From AP-15 sp963795485 (lineage in GTDB: Bacteria; Pseudomonadota; Alphaproteobacteria; ATCC43930; CGMCC-115725): DNA of 64,000 nt. The translations under genes and the position numbers were made by a program. Positions 43,500 to 53,755 of this stretch are shown here, piece by piece (the first letter of the stretch is position 1; the number at the start of each line of letters is the position of its first letter). The notes under the pieces were generated by a model. It ran no database searches. It worked only from the letters and a program-made list of their open reading frames with translations, and was not told where the DNA came from. Location: NCBI GenBank assembly GCA_963795485.1, contig CAWCIL010000034.1, forward strand, positions 62,001 through 126,000, written 5' to 3'.

Positions 43500-45647
43500 G
43501 TGAGTATCAGCGCGCAGCCAGTCGAGGTCCAGCCGCTCGATTCTGCTTCCGACGCCCGTTTTATCAATCGAGAGCTCTCCTGGCTCGCGTTCAACGAGCG
43601 GGTGCTGGCCGAAGCCGACAATCAGCGGCATCCGCTGTTGGAGCGGCTGCGCTTCCTGTCGATCTCGGCGAACAACCTCGACGAGTTCTTCATGGTGCGC
43701 GTGGCCGGCCTCAAGGGCCAGTTTCTCGCCGGCATCAAAACCCCGAGCCAGGACGGGCTGACCCCGGCGCAGCAACTCGACGCGATCCACCAGCGCACCT
43801 TGAAGCTGATGGCGGACCAGCAGGTCACCTGGCTGGCGCTGAGGCGCCTGCTCGACGAAGCCGGGGTCTCGGTCGTCGACCCGACCGATCTCGAGCCGGG
43901 CGACCGCGCCTGGCTCGAAGATCGCTTTATGGCGGAAGTCTTTCCGGTCTTGACCCCGCTGGCGATCGACCCCGCGCATCCGTTTCCGTTCATCGCCAAT
44001 CGCGGCTTCGGCCTCGCGTTGGAGCTCGAGCGCGTCAGCGACGGCGAGCGCCTGCAGGCGCTGACCCTGATCCCGTCCTCGATCGACCGCTTCATCCGCC
44101 TGCCGGGAAACCGGATCCGGTTTCTGCCGATCGAGCAGATGATCGCGCTGTTCCTCGACCATCTGTTTCCGGGCTTTGCGGTCGTCGCTCAGGGCGTGTT
44201 CCGGGTGTTGCGCGACAGCGAAGTCGAGATCGAGGAAGAGGCTGAGGATTTGGTGCGCCATTACGAGACGGCGCTGAAGCGACGCCGGCGCGGCCACGCC
44301 ATCCTGCTCGCCGTCGATTCGACGATGCCGGCGGAAACGCCGGCCAATCTGCGCCGCTTTCTGATGGAAAAGCTCGATGTCGCCCCGGGCGACGTGTTCG
44401 CCGGCGAGGGGCTGATCGGTCTCGACGATACGAAGCAACTGATCATCGACGAGCGCCCCGACCTGGTCTTCACCCCCTATAACGCGCGGTTCCCCGAACG
44501 CATTCGCGATTTCGGCGGCGATTGCTTTGCCGCGATCCGGCAAAAGGACATCATCGTCCATCATCCGTATGAGAGTTTTGACGTCGTCGTGCAGTTCCTG
44601 CGGCAGGCGGCGCGCGACCCGGCCGTGGCGGCGATCAAGCAGACGCTCTACCGCACCAGCGAGGACAGCCCGATCGTGCGCGCGCTCGCCGAGGCTGCCG
44701 ATGCCGGCAAGTCGGTCACCGCGATGATCGAGCTCAAGGCGCGGTTCGACGAGGAAGCCAATATCCGCTGGGCCCGCGACTTGGAGCGCGCCGGGGTGCA
44801 GGTGGTGTACGGGTTTCTGCAGCTGAAAACCCACGCTAAGGTTTCGCTGGTGATCCGCCGCGAAGCCGGCCAGCTCTGCTCGTACGTCCATTTCGGCACC
44901 GGCAATTACCACCCTTACACGGCCAAGGTTTACACCGACCTGTCGTTTTTCACCTGCGACCCGGCGCTGTGCCGCGATGCGGCCCGGCTCTTTAATTTCA
45001 TGACCGGCTATGCGACCCCGGCCAGCCTCGAAAAGATCTCGGTCGCGCCGATCAATCTGCGGGCCCGGCTGTTCGAGCTGATCGAGGCCGAGATCGCCAA
45101 TGCAAAATCGGGCAAGCCGGCACAGATCTGGGCCAAGATGAATGCGCTGGTGGATCCGGCGATCATCGATCTCTTGTATCGCGCGTCGCAGGCCGGGGTC
45201 AGCATCGATCTCGTCGTGCGCGGCATCTGCTGCCTGCGCCCGGGGGTCCCGGGCCTCTCTGAAAACATTCGGGTCAAGAGCATCATCGGCCGCTTTCTCG
45301 AGCACGGCCGCATCGTCTGCTTCGGCAACGGCAGCAAGCTGCCGTCGGACCGGGCCACGGTGTTCATCAGCTCGGCCGACTGGATGCCGCGCAATTTCGA
45401 CGGGCGGGTCGAAGCCCTGGTGCCGATCGAAAACCCGACCGTGCATCGCCAGGTGCTGGACGAGATCATGGTTGCCAATCTGCGCGACACGCTGCAAAGC
45501 TGGAGCCTGGCGCCCGACGGAACCTACGAGCGGGTGCCGGCCGATCAGGAGCCGTTTTCCGCCCACACCTATTTCATGACCAATCCCAGTCTCTCCGGGC
45601 GCGGCAAGGCGCTGCGGCGGGCCCAGCCCAAGCTCGTCGTTCGCTGA
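43500..45647 (+). CDS. ppk: polyphosphate kinase 1
   Basis: Makes and degrades polyphosphate from ATP; 715 residues. F-I-N-R-E-L-S-W-L-A-F-N-E-R-V-L-A-E-A and N-L-D-E-F-F-M-V-R-V-A-G open the N domain; E-L-K-A-R-F-D-E-E-A-N-I-R-W-A lies at the head of the catalytic region; Y-V-H-F-G-T-G-N-Y-H-P carries the autophosphorylated His. GTG at 43500 follows GGGGAG; the upstream open frame lacks family sequence. It lies five bases before ppx, so both ends of polyphosphate turnover are encoded together. Confidence 0.96.
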   Translation: MSISAQPVEVQPLDSASDARFINRELSWLAFNERVLAEADNQRHPLLERLRFLSISANNLDEFFMVRVAGLKGQFLAGIKTPSQDGLTPAQQLDAIHQRTLKLMADQQVTWLALRRLLDEAGVSVVDPTDLEPGDRAWLEDRFMAEVFPVLTPLAIDPAHPFPFIANRGFGLALELERVSDGERLQALTLIPSSIDRFIRLPGNRIRFLPIEQMIALFLDHLFPGFAVVAQGVFRVLRDSEVEIEEEAEDLVRHYETALKRRRRGHAILLAVDSTMPAETPANLRRFLMEKLDVAPGDVFAGEGLIGLDDTKQLIIDERPDLVFTPYNARFPERIRDFGGDCFAAIRQKDIIVHHPYESFDVVVQFLRQAARDPAVAAIKQTLYRTSEDSPIVRALAEAADAGKSVTAMIELKARFDEEANIRWARDLERAGVQVVYGFLQLKTHAKVSLVIRREAGQLCSYVHFGTGNYHPYTAKVYTDLSFFTCDPALCRDAARLFNFMTGYATPASLEKISVAPINLRARLFELIEAEIANAKSGKPAQIWAKMNALVDPAIIDLLYRASQAGVSIDLVVRGICCLRPGVPGLSENIRVKSIIGRFLEHGRIVCFGNGSKLPSDRATVFISSADWMPRNFDGRVEALVPIENPTVHRQVLDEIMVANLRDTLQSWSLAPDGTYERVPADQEPFSAHTYFMTNPSLSGRGKALRRAQPKLVVR

Positions 45648-45651
45648 GCCG

Positions 45652-47197
45652 ATGTCCGACCGGAACGCCGCACCGCAAACCGGCCGCATCGGCATCATCG
45701 ATCTGGGCTCGAACTCGCTGCGCCTGGCGGTCTTCGAGCGCCAGGGTGCGGCGCTCTTCCCTCTGCTCAACGAAAAAGTCTTGTGCGGGCTCGCCCGCGG
45801 CCTGTCTGCGACCGGCCGGCTGAACCGCGACGGCATGGCGCTGGCCCTGGCGAACTTGCGGCGGTTTGTGGCGCTCGCCCGTGCAATCGGGGTCGACCAC
45901 CTGGCGGTGCTGGCGACCGCAGCGGTTCGCGACGCCAGCGACGGGCAGGCCTTCGCCGACGAAGTCGCGCGCGAGTGCCGCGTGCCGGTAACGATCGTCG
46001 ACGGCGTCGAGGAGGCGCGGCTGTCCGCCGCCGGCGTCTTGGCCGGCATCCCGGAGGCGGAGGGGATCGTCGGCGATCTCGGCGGCGGCAGCGTCGAGCT
46101 GGTTCGCGTCGGCCGCGGCGTCTCCGGGGCCGGCGACGCCGCACGGATCGGTCGGGGGATCACCCTGCCGCTCGGGCCGCTGCGCCTGGCCGAGCTCGGC
46201 GACAGCGCGCGGGCCGTGTCCGAGGCCGTCGAACGCGCCCTCGCCGCCGCCCCGGTCTCCCGCGCCGGAGCCGGTCAGACCTTATACCTGGTCGGCGGGG
46301 CGGCGCGGGCCATCGCCCGGCTGCATATGGAGCACACCCGCTACCCGCTGCACATCGTCCACTGTTACACGCTCGCCCGGGCCGAGGCCGAGGACTTCTT
46401 CGACATCATCGGGCGGCTGTCGCGCAAATCGCTCGAACGGATCACGACGATCGGCAGGAAGCGGCTCGAGATGGTGCCGCTCGCCGCCCTGATCCTGCGT
46501 CGTCTGATCGCCGTCGCCGGCCCGCGGCAGGTGACGTTCTCCGCTTTCGGGCTGCGCGAAGGCTACGCGTACGGCTTGATCCCGAGCGAGCAGCGAAACC
46601 CCGACCCGCTGATCGCCGCCGCGGTCGCGATCGCCGGGACCGAGAGCCGGTTTGCGCCGGACGGGGACCGGCTGCAGGAATGGATCGCACCGCTCTTTCC
46701 CAACCTCGGCGAGCGTTCGCGGCGGCTGCACCGGGCCGCCTGCTGGCTCGCCGACATCGCCTGGATCGAGCATCCCGACTACCGCGCCGAGCAGGCCTTT
46801 ACCCGCAGCCTGCGGATGCCGTTCGCGGCGATCGCCCATCCGGAGCGGGTGTTTGTCGCCGGAGTGCTGCACACCCGCTACGGCGGGTCCGCCGAGGACC
46901 CGGTGCGCGATCCGACGCGCCCGCTGCTCGACGCGCAGGCAGCCGCTGAGATGCGCACGCTGGGCTTGGCGCTGCGGCTCGCCTACACGATGTGCGGCGG
47001 GGTGATCGAGCTGTTGTCGGAGACCTGGCTCAGGCTTCGAGGGCGGCGGCCTGGTCCTCGAAGTGCCGTCGCGGGACAGCCTCTTCGGCGGCGAGACGGT
47101 GCAGCGCCGGCTCGATGCCGTCGCCCGCTCGCTCGGCGTCGCAGCACGGTTGCGGCGGCGCGAGCCGAGAAGGCTGGCCGGCGAGCTGAGGCATTGA
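45652..47197 (+). CDS. ppx: exopolyphosphatase/GppA family (one frameshift)
   Basis: Hydrolyses polyphosphate (or pppGpp) from the end. The ASKHA-type fold shows G-I-I-D-L-G-S-N-S-L-R-L (phosphate 1) and G-D-L-G-G-G-S-V-E-L; the C-terminal half has the HD-like helical extension. The frame slips near 47036-47045 (cttcgagggcggcggc): the correct tail G-G-G-L-V-L-E-V-P-S-R-D-S-L-F-G-G-E continues in the +2 frame to a stop at 47197, whereas the first frame runs on to 47355 through sequence antisense to rnd. Joined length is about 515 residues. Confidence 0.93.
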
Positions 47198-47252
47198 CCC
47201 GGTTTGTGGTGCCTGGTTTTCGGTGCCTGGCCTTTAGGCCAATCGGCGCTGG

Positions 47253-48411
47253 TCACCGCGACGCCGGCTCGACCAGCGTGATGCGATTGTCGCGGACCGT
47301 CAGGGCGAGCCGGCCGTGCTTCAAGGCGATGGCGTCCTTGCCGAAGATCTCGTAGCGCCAGCCGGACAGCGCCGGCACGTCCGCCTGGTCGTCGGCGGCG
47401 ATCGCCTCGAGATCGTCGGCCGAGGCCACCAGCTTTTGCGCCACCTGATGCGCTTCGCAGCGATGCTTCAACAGCACCCGGAACAATTCGACGAGCGGGC
47501 CGAGACCGGGCGGGGTTTCGGCTCGCGACGGCGGCGGCTCGGCCGCCCCGGAAGCGGCGAGGCCGCGCCCGACCGCGGCGAGGATCTCGCCGCCCAGCCG
47601 GCCCTCGGCCACTCCTTTGCCGAGGCTTCGGGTGCGCGACAAGGCCTCGATCGTCTTTGGCAGGTGGGCGGCGATTTCGAGCACCGCTTCGTCCCTGAGG
47701 ATGCGGCCGCGCGGCAGGTTGCGCTGCTGCGCCGCGGTCTCGCGCCACGCCGCCACCTCGCGCAGCACGCCGAAAAAGCGCGAGTCGACCCGGCCGCGCA
47801 GGCGAAACCGGCGCCACGCCTCGCCGGGTTCGGTGCGATAGGTCGCCGGGTCGCACAGCGCCGCCATTTCCTCGGCGAACCACAGGCCGCGGCCGTTCGA
47901 GGCCAACATGTGCTGCAGCTTGTCATAGACCGTGCGCAGATGGACGACGTCGGCCAGCGCATAGCTGACCTGCCGCTCGGTCAGCGGCCGGTGCGACCAG
48001 TCGGTGAAGCGCGAGGATTTGTCGAGCGAGGCCCGCGCCAGCTTGCCGACCAGGGTTTCATAGCTGGCTGCGTCACCGAACCCGCAGACCATGGCGGCGA
48101 TCTGGGTGTCGAACAGCGGCGCCGGCACCGACGCCGGACAGGTTGAAAAAAATTTCGACGTCCTGACGCGCCGCGTGAAACACCTTGAGCGTGCGCTGGT
48201 CGGCCATCAGCGCCAGCAGCGGAGCAAGATCGATGCCGGGGGCCAGCGCGTCGATCGCCGCGGCCTCGGCCGGGCCCGCCACCTGCACCAGGCATAGGAT
48301 CGACCAATAGGTGCGCTCGCGCATGAACTCGGTATCGACGGCGACGAAATCGACGCCTTCCTGGCGCGCACAAAATTCGGCCAGTGACCGGGTGTCGGTG
48401 ATGATGCTCAT
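47253..48411 (-). CDS. rnd: ribonuclease D (one frameshift)
   Basis: 3'-5' exoribonuclease for tRNA maturation, about 386 residues joined. The DEDD exonuclease domain shows V-D-T-E-F-M-R-E-R-T-Y-W (DEDD 1), H-A-A-R-Q-D-V-E (DEDD 2) and Y-A-L-A-D-V-V-H-L (DEDD 3); an HRDC domain follows. The frame slips near 48118-48135 in a CCGGCGTCGGTGCCGGC run, between F-N-L-S-G and P-A-P-L-F-D-T-Q-I-A. ATG at 48411, M-S-I-I-T-D-T. It converges on ppx. A short palindrome (TGGCCT-tt-AGGCCA, 47228-47241) lies between them. Confidence 0.93.
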
Positions 48412-48713
48412 CGTCGATGCTATACCGCGAAAACCCTGGCACCGAAACAATTGCCCATGCGCTCGCAGGGCGAGCGCAGCGAATTGACAGGGGTGGTCGC
48501 CATCCTCATACTCCGCCGCTTTCCTGATCGATGGCGGGTCGCCGGTGGAGGCGCCGCCGTGACGAGGAGAGTGCCGATGATGCGCGATCCCGGCGAGTTT
48601 CGCCGGATTTGGGGGCAGGCCCGGCGGGCCGGCCCGGCTGGGTTCGGGCGACGACGATAATTCTGCGTCCCGACCCCAGTTGTCCCCACTCTATCGCGCG
48701 CAGGAGAATTTCC

Positions 48714-49886
48714 GTGATTACACCCGTTATGCCGACTTACGGCCGGTGGGACGTCGCCGTCGATCATGGCGAAGGCTGCTGGCTCTACGCCACCGACGGC
48801 CGTAAATTCCTCGATTTCACCAGCGGCATCGCGGTGACCGGGCTCGGCCACTGCCATCCGCACCTGATCGAAGCCGTGACCGAGCAGGCCCGGCGCCTGT
48901 GGCACGTCTCCAATCTGTTTCGCATCCCGGGCCAGGAGCGGCTGGCCCAGCGCCTCGTCGACAACAGCTTTGCCGACACCGTGTTTTTCGGCAATTCGGG
49001 TGCCGAGGCGTGCGAGCTGGCGCTGAAGATCGCGCGCAAATACCAGCACGAGACCGGCCACTCCGAGCGCTATCGGATCATCGGCTGCGAGGGGTCGTTC
49101 CACGGCCGCACCTTCGCCACCCTCGCCGCGGCCGGGAATGAAAAATACCTGGAGGGCTTCGGCCCGCCGATGGAAGGCTTCGACCACGTCGCCTTCGGCA
49201 ATCTGAACGAGATGCGCGCCGCGATCGGCAACGAGACCGCCGCGATCATCGTCGAGCCGGTGCAGGGCGAGGGCGGCGTGCGACCCGGAGCAGACCAATA
49301 TCTGCACGGATTGCGGGAGATCGCCGACGAGTTCGGCCTGCTGCTCGTGTTCGACGAGGTCCAATGCGGGATGGGGCGGACCGGCAAGCTGTTCGCCTAT
49401 GAATGGTCCGGCGTCACTCCCGACGTGATGGCGATCGCGAAGGCCTTGGGCGGCGGCTTTCCGATCGGCGCCTGCCTGGCGACCGAGCGCGCCGCTTCCG
49501 GCATGGGCCCCGGCACCCACGGCTCGACCTTTGGCGGCAACCCGCTGGCCGTCGCGGCGGGGAACGCCGTCCTCGACGTGATGCTGGAGCCGGGCTTTTT
49601 CGACACGGTCGAGGCCAGTGCCCAGCTGTTGCGCGGCCGCCTCGACGAATTGGTCAGATCCTATCCCAAGCTCTTCGCCGAATTGCGCGGCGCGGGGCTG
49701 CTCCTCGGCATCCGCTGTGTCGTGCCGGCCGGCGACGTCGTCACCCGGCTGCGCCAGAATGGCCTGTTGGCATTGACCGCGGGTGACAATGTGCTGCGCC
49801 TGTTGCCGCCGCTGATCGTCGGCGAGGCCGAGATCGACGCGGCCATGGACATCCTGCACAAGGTGGCGCGGGAATGGTCGGCGTAA
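48714..49886 (+). CDS. argD: acetylornithine transaminase
   Basis: PLP-dependent step of arginine synthesis: converts N-acetylglutamate semialdehyde to N-acetylornithine. The 390-residue protein has F-G-N-S-G-A-E-A-C-E near residue 100, V-F-D-E-V-Q-C-G-M-G-R-T-G and the PLP lysine in I-A-K-A-L-G-G-G-F-P-I-G. GTG at 48714 follows AGGAGAATTTCC. Overlaps argF. Confidence 0.95.
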   Translation: MITPVMPTYGRWDVAVDHGEGCWLYATDGRKFLDFTSGIAVTGLGHCHPHLIEAVTEQARRLWHVSNLFRIPGQERLAQRLVDNSFADTVFFGNSGAEACELALKIARKYQHETGHSERYRIIGCEGSFHGRTFATLAAAGNEKYLEGFGPPMEGFDHVAFGNLNEMRAAIGNETAAIIVEPVQGEGGVRPGADQYLHGLREIADEFGLLLVFDEVQCGMGRTGKLFAYEWSGVTPDVMAIAKALGGGFPIGACLATERAASGMGPGTHGSTFGGNPLAVAAGNAVLDVMLEPGFFDTVEASAQLLRGRLDELVRSYPKLFAELRGAGLLLGIRCVVPAGDVVTRLRQNGLLALTAGDNVLRLLPPLIVGEAEIDAAMDILHKVAREWSA

Positions 49887-50833
49887 GGCGGGCAGGGCGC
49901 GAGGCGGCCCTGATCGAGCGGCGGCTCACCCCTTCCGACCCGCCGCGCCATTTTCTCGATATCGACCGGCTCGACGCCGGCGAGCTACGCGGCATTCTCG
50001 ACATCGGAACCGCATACAAGAACGGTCGGCGCACCCGACCGCTTGCCGGCAAGACCTTGGCGATGATTTTCGAGAAGCCGTCGACCCGGACCCGCGTCTC
50101 GTTCGAGGTGGCGATGCGCCAGCTCGGCGGCGACGCGATCTTTCTTAATACCGCCGATAGCCAGCTCGGGCGCGGCGAGACCGCGGCGGACACCGCGCGC
50201 GTGCTGTCGCGCTATGTCGATGCGATTCTGATCCGCACGCATCAGCCGCAGAAGCTCGACGAGCTGGTGCGCCATGCGACCGTCCCGGTGATCAATGGGT
50301 TGACCGACGCCTCGCATCCCTGCCAGATCATGGCCGACGTAATGACCTTGCAGGAAAAAAAGGGGCCGCTCGCCGGCGCGACCGTGGCCTGGAGCGGCGA
50401 CGGCAACAATGTGGCGGCGAGCTGGATCCACGCCGCCGTCCGTTTCGGCTTTGCGCTCCGGCTCGCCTGCCCACAGGAGCTCGGTCCGCCGCCGCCGCTG
50501 ATCGACTGGGCGCGGCGCGCCGGCGGCCGGGTCAGTCTGACCAGCGAGCCGGGCGAAGCCGTCGCCGGCGCCGATTGCGTCGTCACCGACACCTGGATCT
50601 CGATGGGCGACGAGGCGAGCCGCAACCGCCACAACCTGCTTGCCCCATACCGCGTTGACGAGGCATTGATGGCGCAGGCCAAGCCCGACGCCGTGTTCAT
50701 GCATTGTTTGCCGGTCAAGCGCGGCCAGGAGGTCACCGCTGCGGTGGTCGACGGCCCGCAATCGGTGGTGTGGGACGAAGCCGAAAACCGGCTGCACGCG
50801 CAAAAAGGGATCCTCGCCTGGTGCCTCGGTTGA
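49874..50833 (+). CDS. argF: ornithine carbamoyltransferase
   Basis: Makes citrulline from ornithine and carbamoyl phosphate; 319 residues. K-P-S-T-R-T-R-V-S-F is the carbamoyl-phosphate loop, H-P-C-Q is present, D-T-W-I-S-M-G-D-E is the ornithine region and H-C-L-P-V the active-site Cys loop. ATG at 49874 overlaps the end of argD by 13 bases, so the pair is translationally linked. A 13-residue N-terminal tail precedes the family start. Confidence 0.95.
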   Translation: MVGVRRAGREAALIERRLTPSDPPRHFLDIDRLDAGELRGILDIGTAYKNGRRTRPLAGKTLAMIFEKPSTRTRVSFEVAMRQLGGDAIFLNTADSQLGRGETAADTARVLSRYVDAILIRTHQPQKLDELVRHATVPVINGLTDASHPCQIMADVMTLQEKKGPLAGATVAWSGDGNNVAASWIHAAVRFGFALRLACPQELGPPPPLIDWARRAGGRVSLTSEPGEAVAGADCVVTDTWISMGDEASRNRHNLLAPYRVDEALMAQAKPDAVFMHCLPVKRGQEVTAAVVDGPQSVVWDEAENRLHAQKGILAWCLG

Positions 50834-50882
50834 CCCGCGCCGACCAGCCAACACGCCAACAGCCCTGGCGGAGCGCTGGAAA

Positions 50883-51827
50883 TTGAGTTCGCCCCGAGAC
50901 ATCGTGCCGGACGATCTGGTCCAGCCGTTTCAGATCGACCCGTTCGCGCTGCGCGGCCGCCTGGTGCGGCTCGGCCCGGCGATCGACCATGTCCTGTCGC
51001 AGCACGATTATCCCGAGCCGGTCGCGGCGATGCTGGGCGAAGCCATCACCCTCGCCGTGCTGCTCGCCGGCGCGCTCAAATACGACGGCGTCTTCACCTT
51101 GCAGACCAAGGGCGACGGGCCGATCCGGATGATCGTCGCCGACGTGTCGACCGACGGCGCGGTGCGCGGCTATGCCCAATACGATACGGCAAAGCTCGAC
51201 GCCGCGGAGGCAGACGCGACTTCGTCCGGACTTTCGGTGCCGCGCCTGCTCGGCTCCGGCTATATCGCCTTTACCGTCGACCAGGGCGAGGACACCGACC
51301 GCTATCAGGGGATCGTCGAGCTTTTGGGTGCGACCTTGGCCGACTGCGCCCAACATTATTTCCGTCAATCGGAGCAGATCCAGGCCGGGATCAAGCTCGC
51401 GGTCGCCCGCACCGGGGCCGGTCCGGCCGGGTCGAACGGCGCCTGGCGGGCCGGCGGGCTGATGCTGCAGCGGGTGCCGCCCGAGGGCGGCTACGGCGTC
51501 ATCGCCGACGATGTCGAGGACGGGTGGCGGCGCTCGATGGTGTTGATGAGCTCGGCCACTGCGGGCGAGCTGGTCGACCCCGGCCTCTCGCCGCACCGGC
51601 TCTTGTTTCGCCTCTTTCACGAGGATGGCGTGCGCGTCTACGACACGCACCCGCTCGAAGCGCGCTGCCGCTGTTCGCGCCAGCGCATCGAAACCATCCT
51701 GCGCGCCTTTCCGGCCGACGAGCTCGATGACATGGCGAAGGAGCGGGTCACCACCGTGACCTGCGAGTTCTGCAGCACCCGCTACACCTTCGACGCCGCC
51801 GAGATCGGCCGTCTGGCGCCGGCGTAG
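50883..51827 (+). CDS. hslO: Hsp33-type redox-regulated chaperone
   Basis: Holdase that is activated by oxidation; 314 residues. The C-terminal zinc site has C-R-C-S and C-E-F-C, the paired cysteine motifs of Hsp33. The start is uncertain: a TTG at 50883 gives M-S-S-P-R-D; no better ATG lies before the conserved Q-P-F-Q-I-D. It follows argF by 49 bases; argF-hslO linkage is frequent in alphaproteobacteria. Confidence 0.93.
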   Translation: MSSPRDIVPDDLVQPFQIDPFALRGRLVRLGPAIDHVLSQHDYPEPVAAMLGEAITLAVLLAGALKYDGVFTLQTKGDGPIRMIVADVSTDGAVRGYAQYDTAKLDAAEADATSSGLSVPRLLGSGYIAFTVDQGEDTDRYQGIVELLGATLADCAQHYFRQSEQIQAGIKLAVARTGAGPAGSNGAWRAGGLMLQRVPPEGGYGVIADDVEDGWRRSMVLMSSATAGELVDPGLSPHRLLFRLFHEDGVRVYDTHPLEARCRCSRQRIETILRAFPADELDDMAKERVTTVTCEFCSTRYTFDAAEIGRLAPA

Positions 51828-51851
51828 TTTCGACCCGACCGGAGGTGGGCG

Positions 51852-52691
51852 ATGGTAATGCGGCTGATCGTCGAGCCGATCGTGCGGGCTGCCCTGCTCG
51901 AGGATCTGGGCCGCGCCGGCGACATCACGACGGACGCGATCGTGCCGGAGGACGCCCGGATCGAAGCGGCGATCACGGCGCGCCAGCCGGGGGTCGTCGC
52001 CGGCCTAGAGGCTGCGTTGCTCGCCTTCGAGCTGCTCGACCCCGCCCTCCATATCGAGCGGCTGCGCGGCGACGGCGCCCGCATCGCCCGTGGCGACAGG
52101 GTCGCCCATCTCGCCGGCCGCGCCCGCCCGGTCCTCGCCGCCGAGCGCACTGCGCTCAACCTGCTGTGCCGGATGTCCGGGGTGGCGACGGCGACCCGGG
52201 CACTGGCCGACGCGATCTCCGGCGCCAAGGCTCGGATCGTCTGCACCCGCAAGACCACGCCCGGCCTGCGTACCCTGGAGAAGGAGGCGGTCCGTCTCGG
52301 CGGCGGCGCCAATCACCGCTTCGGGCTCGATGACGCGATGCTGATCAAGGACAACCACATCGCTTTGGCGGGCGGGGTGCGGCCGGCGCTCGAATGCGCG
52401 CGCGCCCATGCCGGGCATCTGGTCAAGATCGAGATCGAGGTCAACACCCTCGACCAGCTCGCCGAGGCGCTCGCGTTTGGCGTCGACGCCGTGCTGCTCG
52501 ACAACATGACGCCGGAGATCCTGCGCCGGGCGGTGGCGATGGTCGACGGCCGTGCAGTGACCGAAGCCTCGGGCCGGATCAGCCCGGAAACCGTCGCCGC
52601 CGTGGCCGCCACCGGCGTCGATTTGATCTCATCCGGCTGGATCACCCACAGCGCCCCGATCCTCGACCTCGGCCTCGACATCGCCGATTAG
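51852..52691 (+). CDS. nadC: nicotinate-nucleotide diphosphorylase (carboxylating)
   Basis: Quinolinate phosphoribosyltransferase of NAD synthesis, 279 residues. E-D-L-G-R-A-G-D-I-T-T near the start, A-E-R-T-A-L-N, C-T-R-K-T-T-P-G-L-R and I-K-D-N-H are the substrate-binding motifs; V-L-L-D-N-M-T is the last beta strand. nadA and nadB are not adjacent. Probably co-transcribed with hslO (24-base gap). Confidence 0.95.
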   Translation: MVMRLIVEPIVRAALLEDLGRAGDITTDAIVPEDARIEAAITARQPGVVAGLEAALLAFELLDPALHIERLRGDGARIARGDRVAHLAGRARPVLAAERTALNLLCRMSGVATATRALADAISGAKARIVCTRKTTPGLRTLEKEAVRLGGGANHRFGLDDAMLIKDNHIALAGGVRPALECARAHAGHLVKIEIEVNTLDQLAEALAFGVDAVLLDNMTPEILRRAVAMVDGRAVTEASGRISPETVAAVAATGVDLISSGWITHSAPILDLGLDIAD

Positions 52692-52727
52692 GCATGGGTC
52701 CGTTGGCGCGCTAGGCCTCGCTGTGCC

Positions 52728-53543
52728 TCATGGCGGGACGCAGCCGGTCCCGTCAACGTAGGTCTCGCCGCACAGGATGTTCACCCGGTGATCGAGCGGG
52801 GAGCCGAGCAACGGCATCACTTTGGCGAGGAATCTGGTCGTCTTCGGGTCGTTCTGCCAGGAGTTGTAATCAGTCTCGTTATCCCAAACCTCAAGGGTGG
52901 CAAAGCGATTGGGCCGATCGAGCTGCTGGAGCACGGTATAGCTCAGCTGGCCGGATGCCTTGCTGGTGTCCGATCCATAGCCGACCAGATCGTCCCGGCC
53001 TTTGCCGGGATCGCCGTCCACCAGAAAATCGACATAGGTCACGACAAACAGCGCACTCTTAGCGAGCCCGACGCCCGAGGGCAGGAGGTTGCTGGTCCAG
53101 GGCAAGTTGAATGATTTCACCTCGCCGTATTGGCGATCGTCGATCGGGCTGCCGATGCAACAGTTGAAGCCCGGAGGTGGAGGAGGGGGCTGAACCTGCA
53201 CGGCGAACCGAAAATCGACGCTGTGAGATAGAGCCAAGTGATGCTCGAACGCATCGAGGCTCCTCCAGACGTCGATGATTTGCGAATGGTTCGAAGCCAG
53301 GAGCCAATTGACGACCCGGAAGCTTTCGGATCCGGGATCCGATTCGCTGGCGTCGCGATATTTGAACAGCGCCGCGTAGGCTATCTGCTCGGAATCGAAC
53401 GGTGAGGTCACCGGAAGGACGTCGAAATGCGTGATGTCGTACACCGGGCCCCATGCGGCTCCGCCGTCACCGGCGGATGCCGTCGCCGTCAGCAATAGCG
53501 ACGTGAACGCGAACGCAATCAGCGGTCGAAAGGGTGTCCACAT
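52728..53543 (-). CDS. secreted protein with two dimeric alpha/beta-barrel-like domains
   Basis: A 271-residue protein with a signal peptide (F-A-F-T-S-L-L-L-T-A-T-A-S-A). Two segments look like antibiotic-biosynthesis-monooxygenase (ABM) folds: one near residues 35-115 with F-R-V-V-N-W-L-L-A-S-N-H-S-Q and F-E-H-H-L, and one near 165-255 with Y-T-V-L-Q-Q-L-D-R-P-N-R-F-A-T-L-E-V-W-D-N. A Pro-rich linker (P-P-P-P-P-P-G-F-N-C-C) joins them. A single polypeptide with both halves would not need to dimerise. Ligand unknown; export is unusual for this fold. Confidence 0.6.
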   Translation of the reverse strand: MWTPFRPLIAFAFTSLLLTATASAGDGGAAWGPVYDITHFDVLPVTSPFDSEQIAYAALFKYRDASESDPGSESFRVVNWLLASNHSQIIDVWRSLDAFEHHLALSHSVDFRFAVQVQPPPPPPGFNCCIGSPIDDRQYGEVKSFNLPWTSNLLPSGVGLAKSALFVVTYVDFLVDGDPGKGRDDLVGYGSDTSKASGQLSYTVLQQLDRPNRFATLEVWDNETDYNSWQNDPKTTRFLAKVMPLLGSPLDHRVNILCGETYVDGTGCVPP

Positions 53544-53755
53544 GGTCTGTTCCTCCCAGTCATTTTTCGGTTTGACCCCGCGCCGCAGGCCAACTTGTTG
53601 GGTCGCGGCCGATGATCATCGCGCCACGCGCAATTCGTCAATCGTATCGTGCAGTATAAGCGAAACGCTGGATAGGGGAAGCCTGGTCTCAGCCTCGACG
53701 CGCGCAGCCGCTCGCGCGATTGCGAGTGTCGAGGGAGGGCAGGAAGGGCGCGGGT

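Noticed and set aside
43467..46163. 898-residue minus-strand ORF across ppk and ppx
   Set aside because: A GC-rich shadow of two well-identified genes; it contains no recognisable domain.
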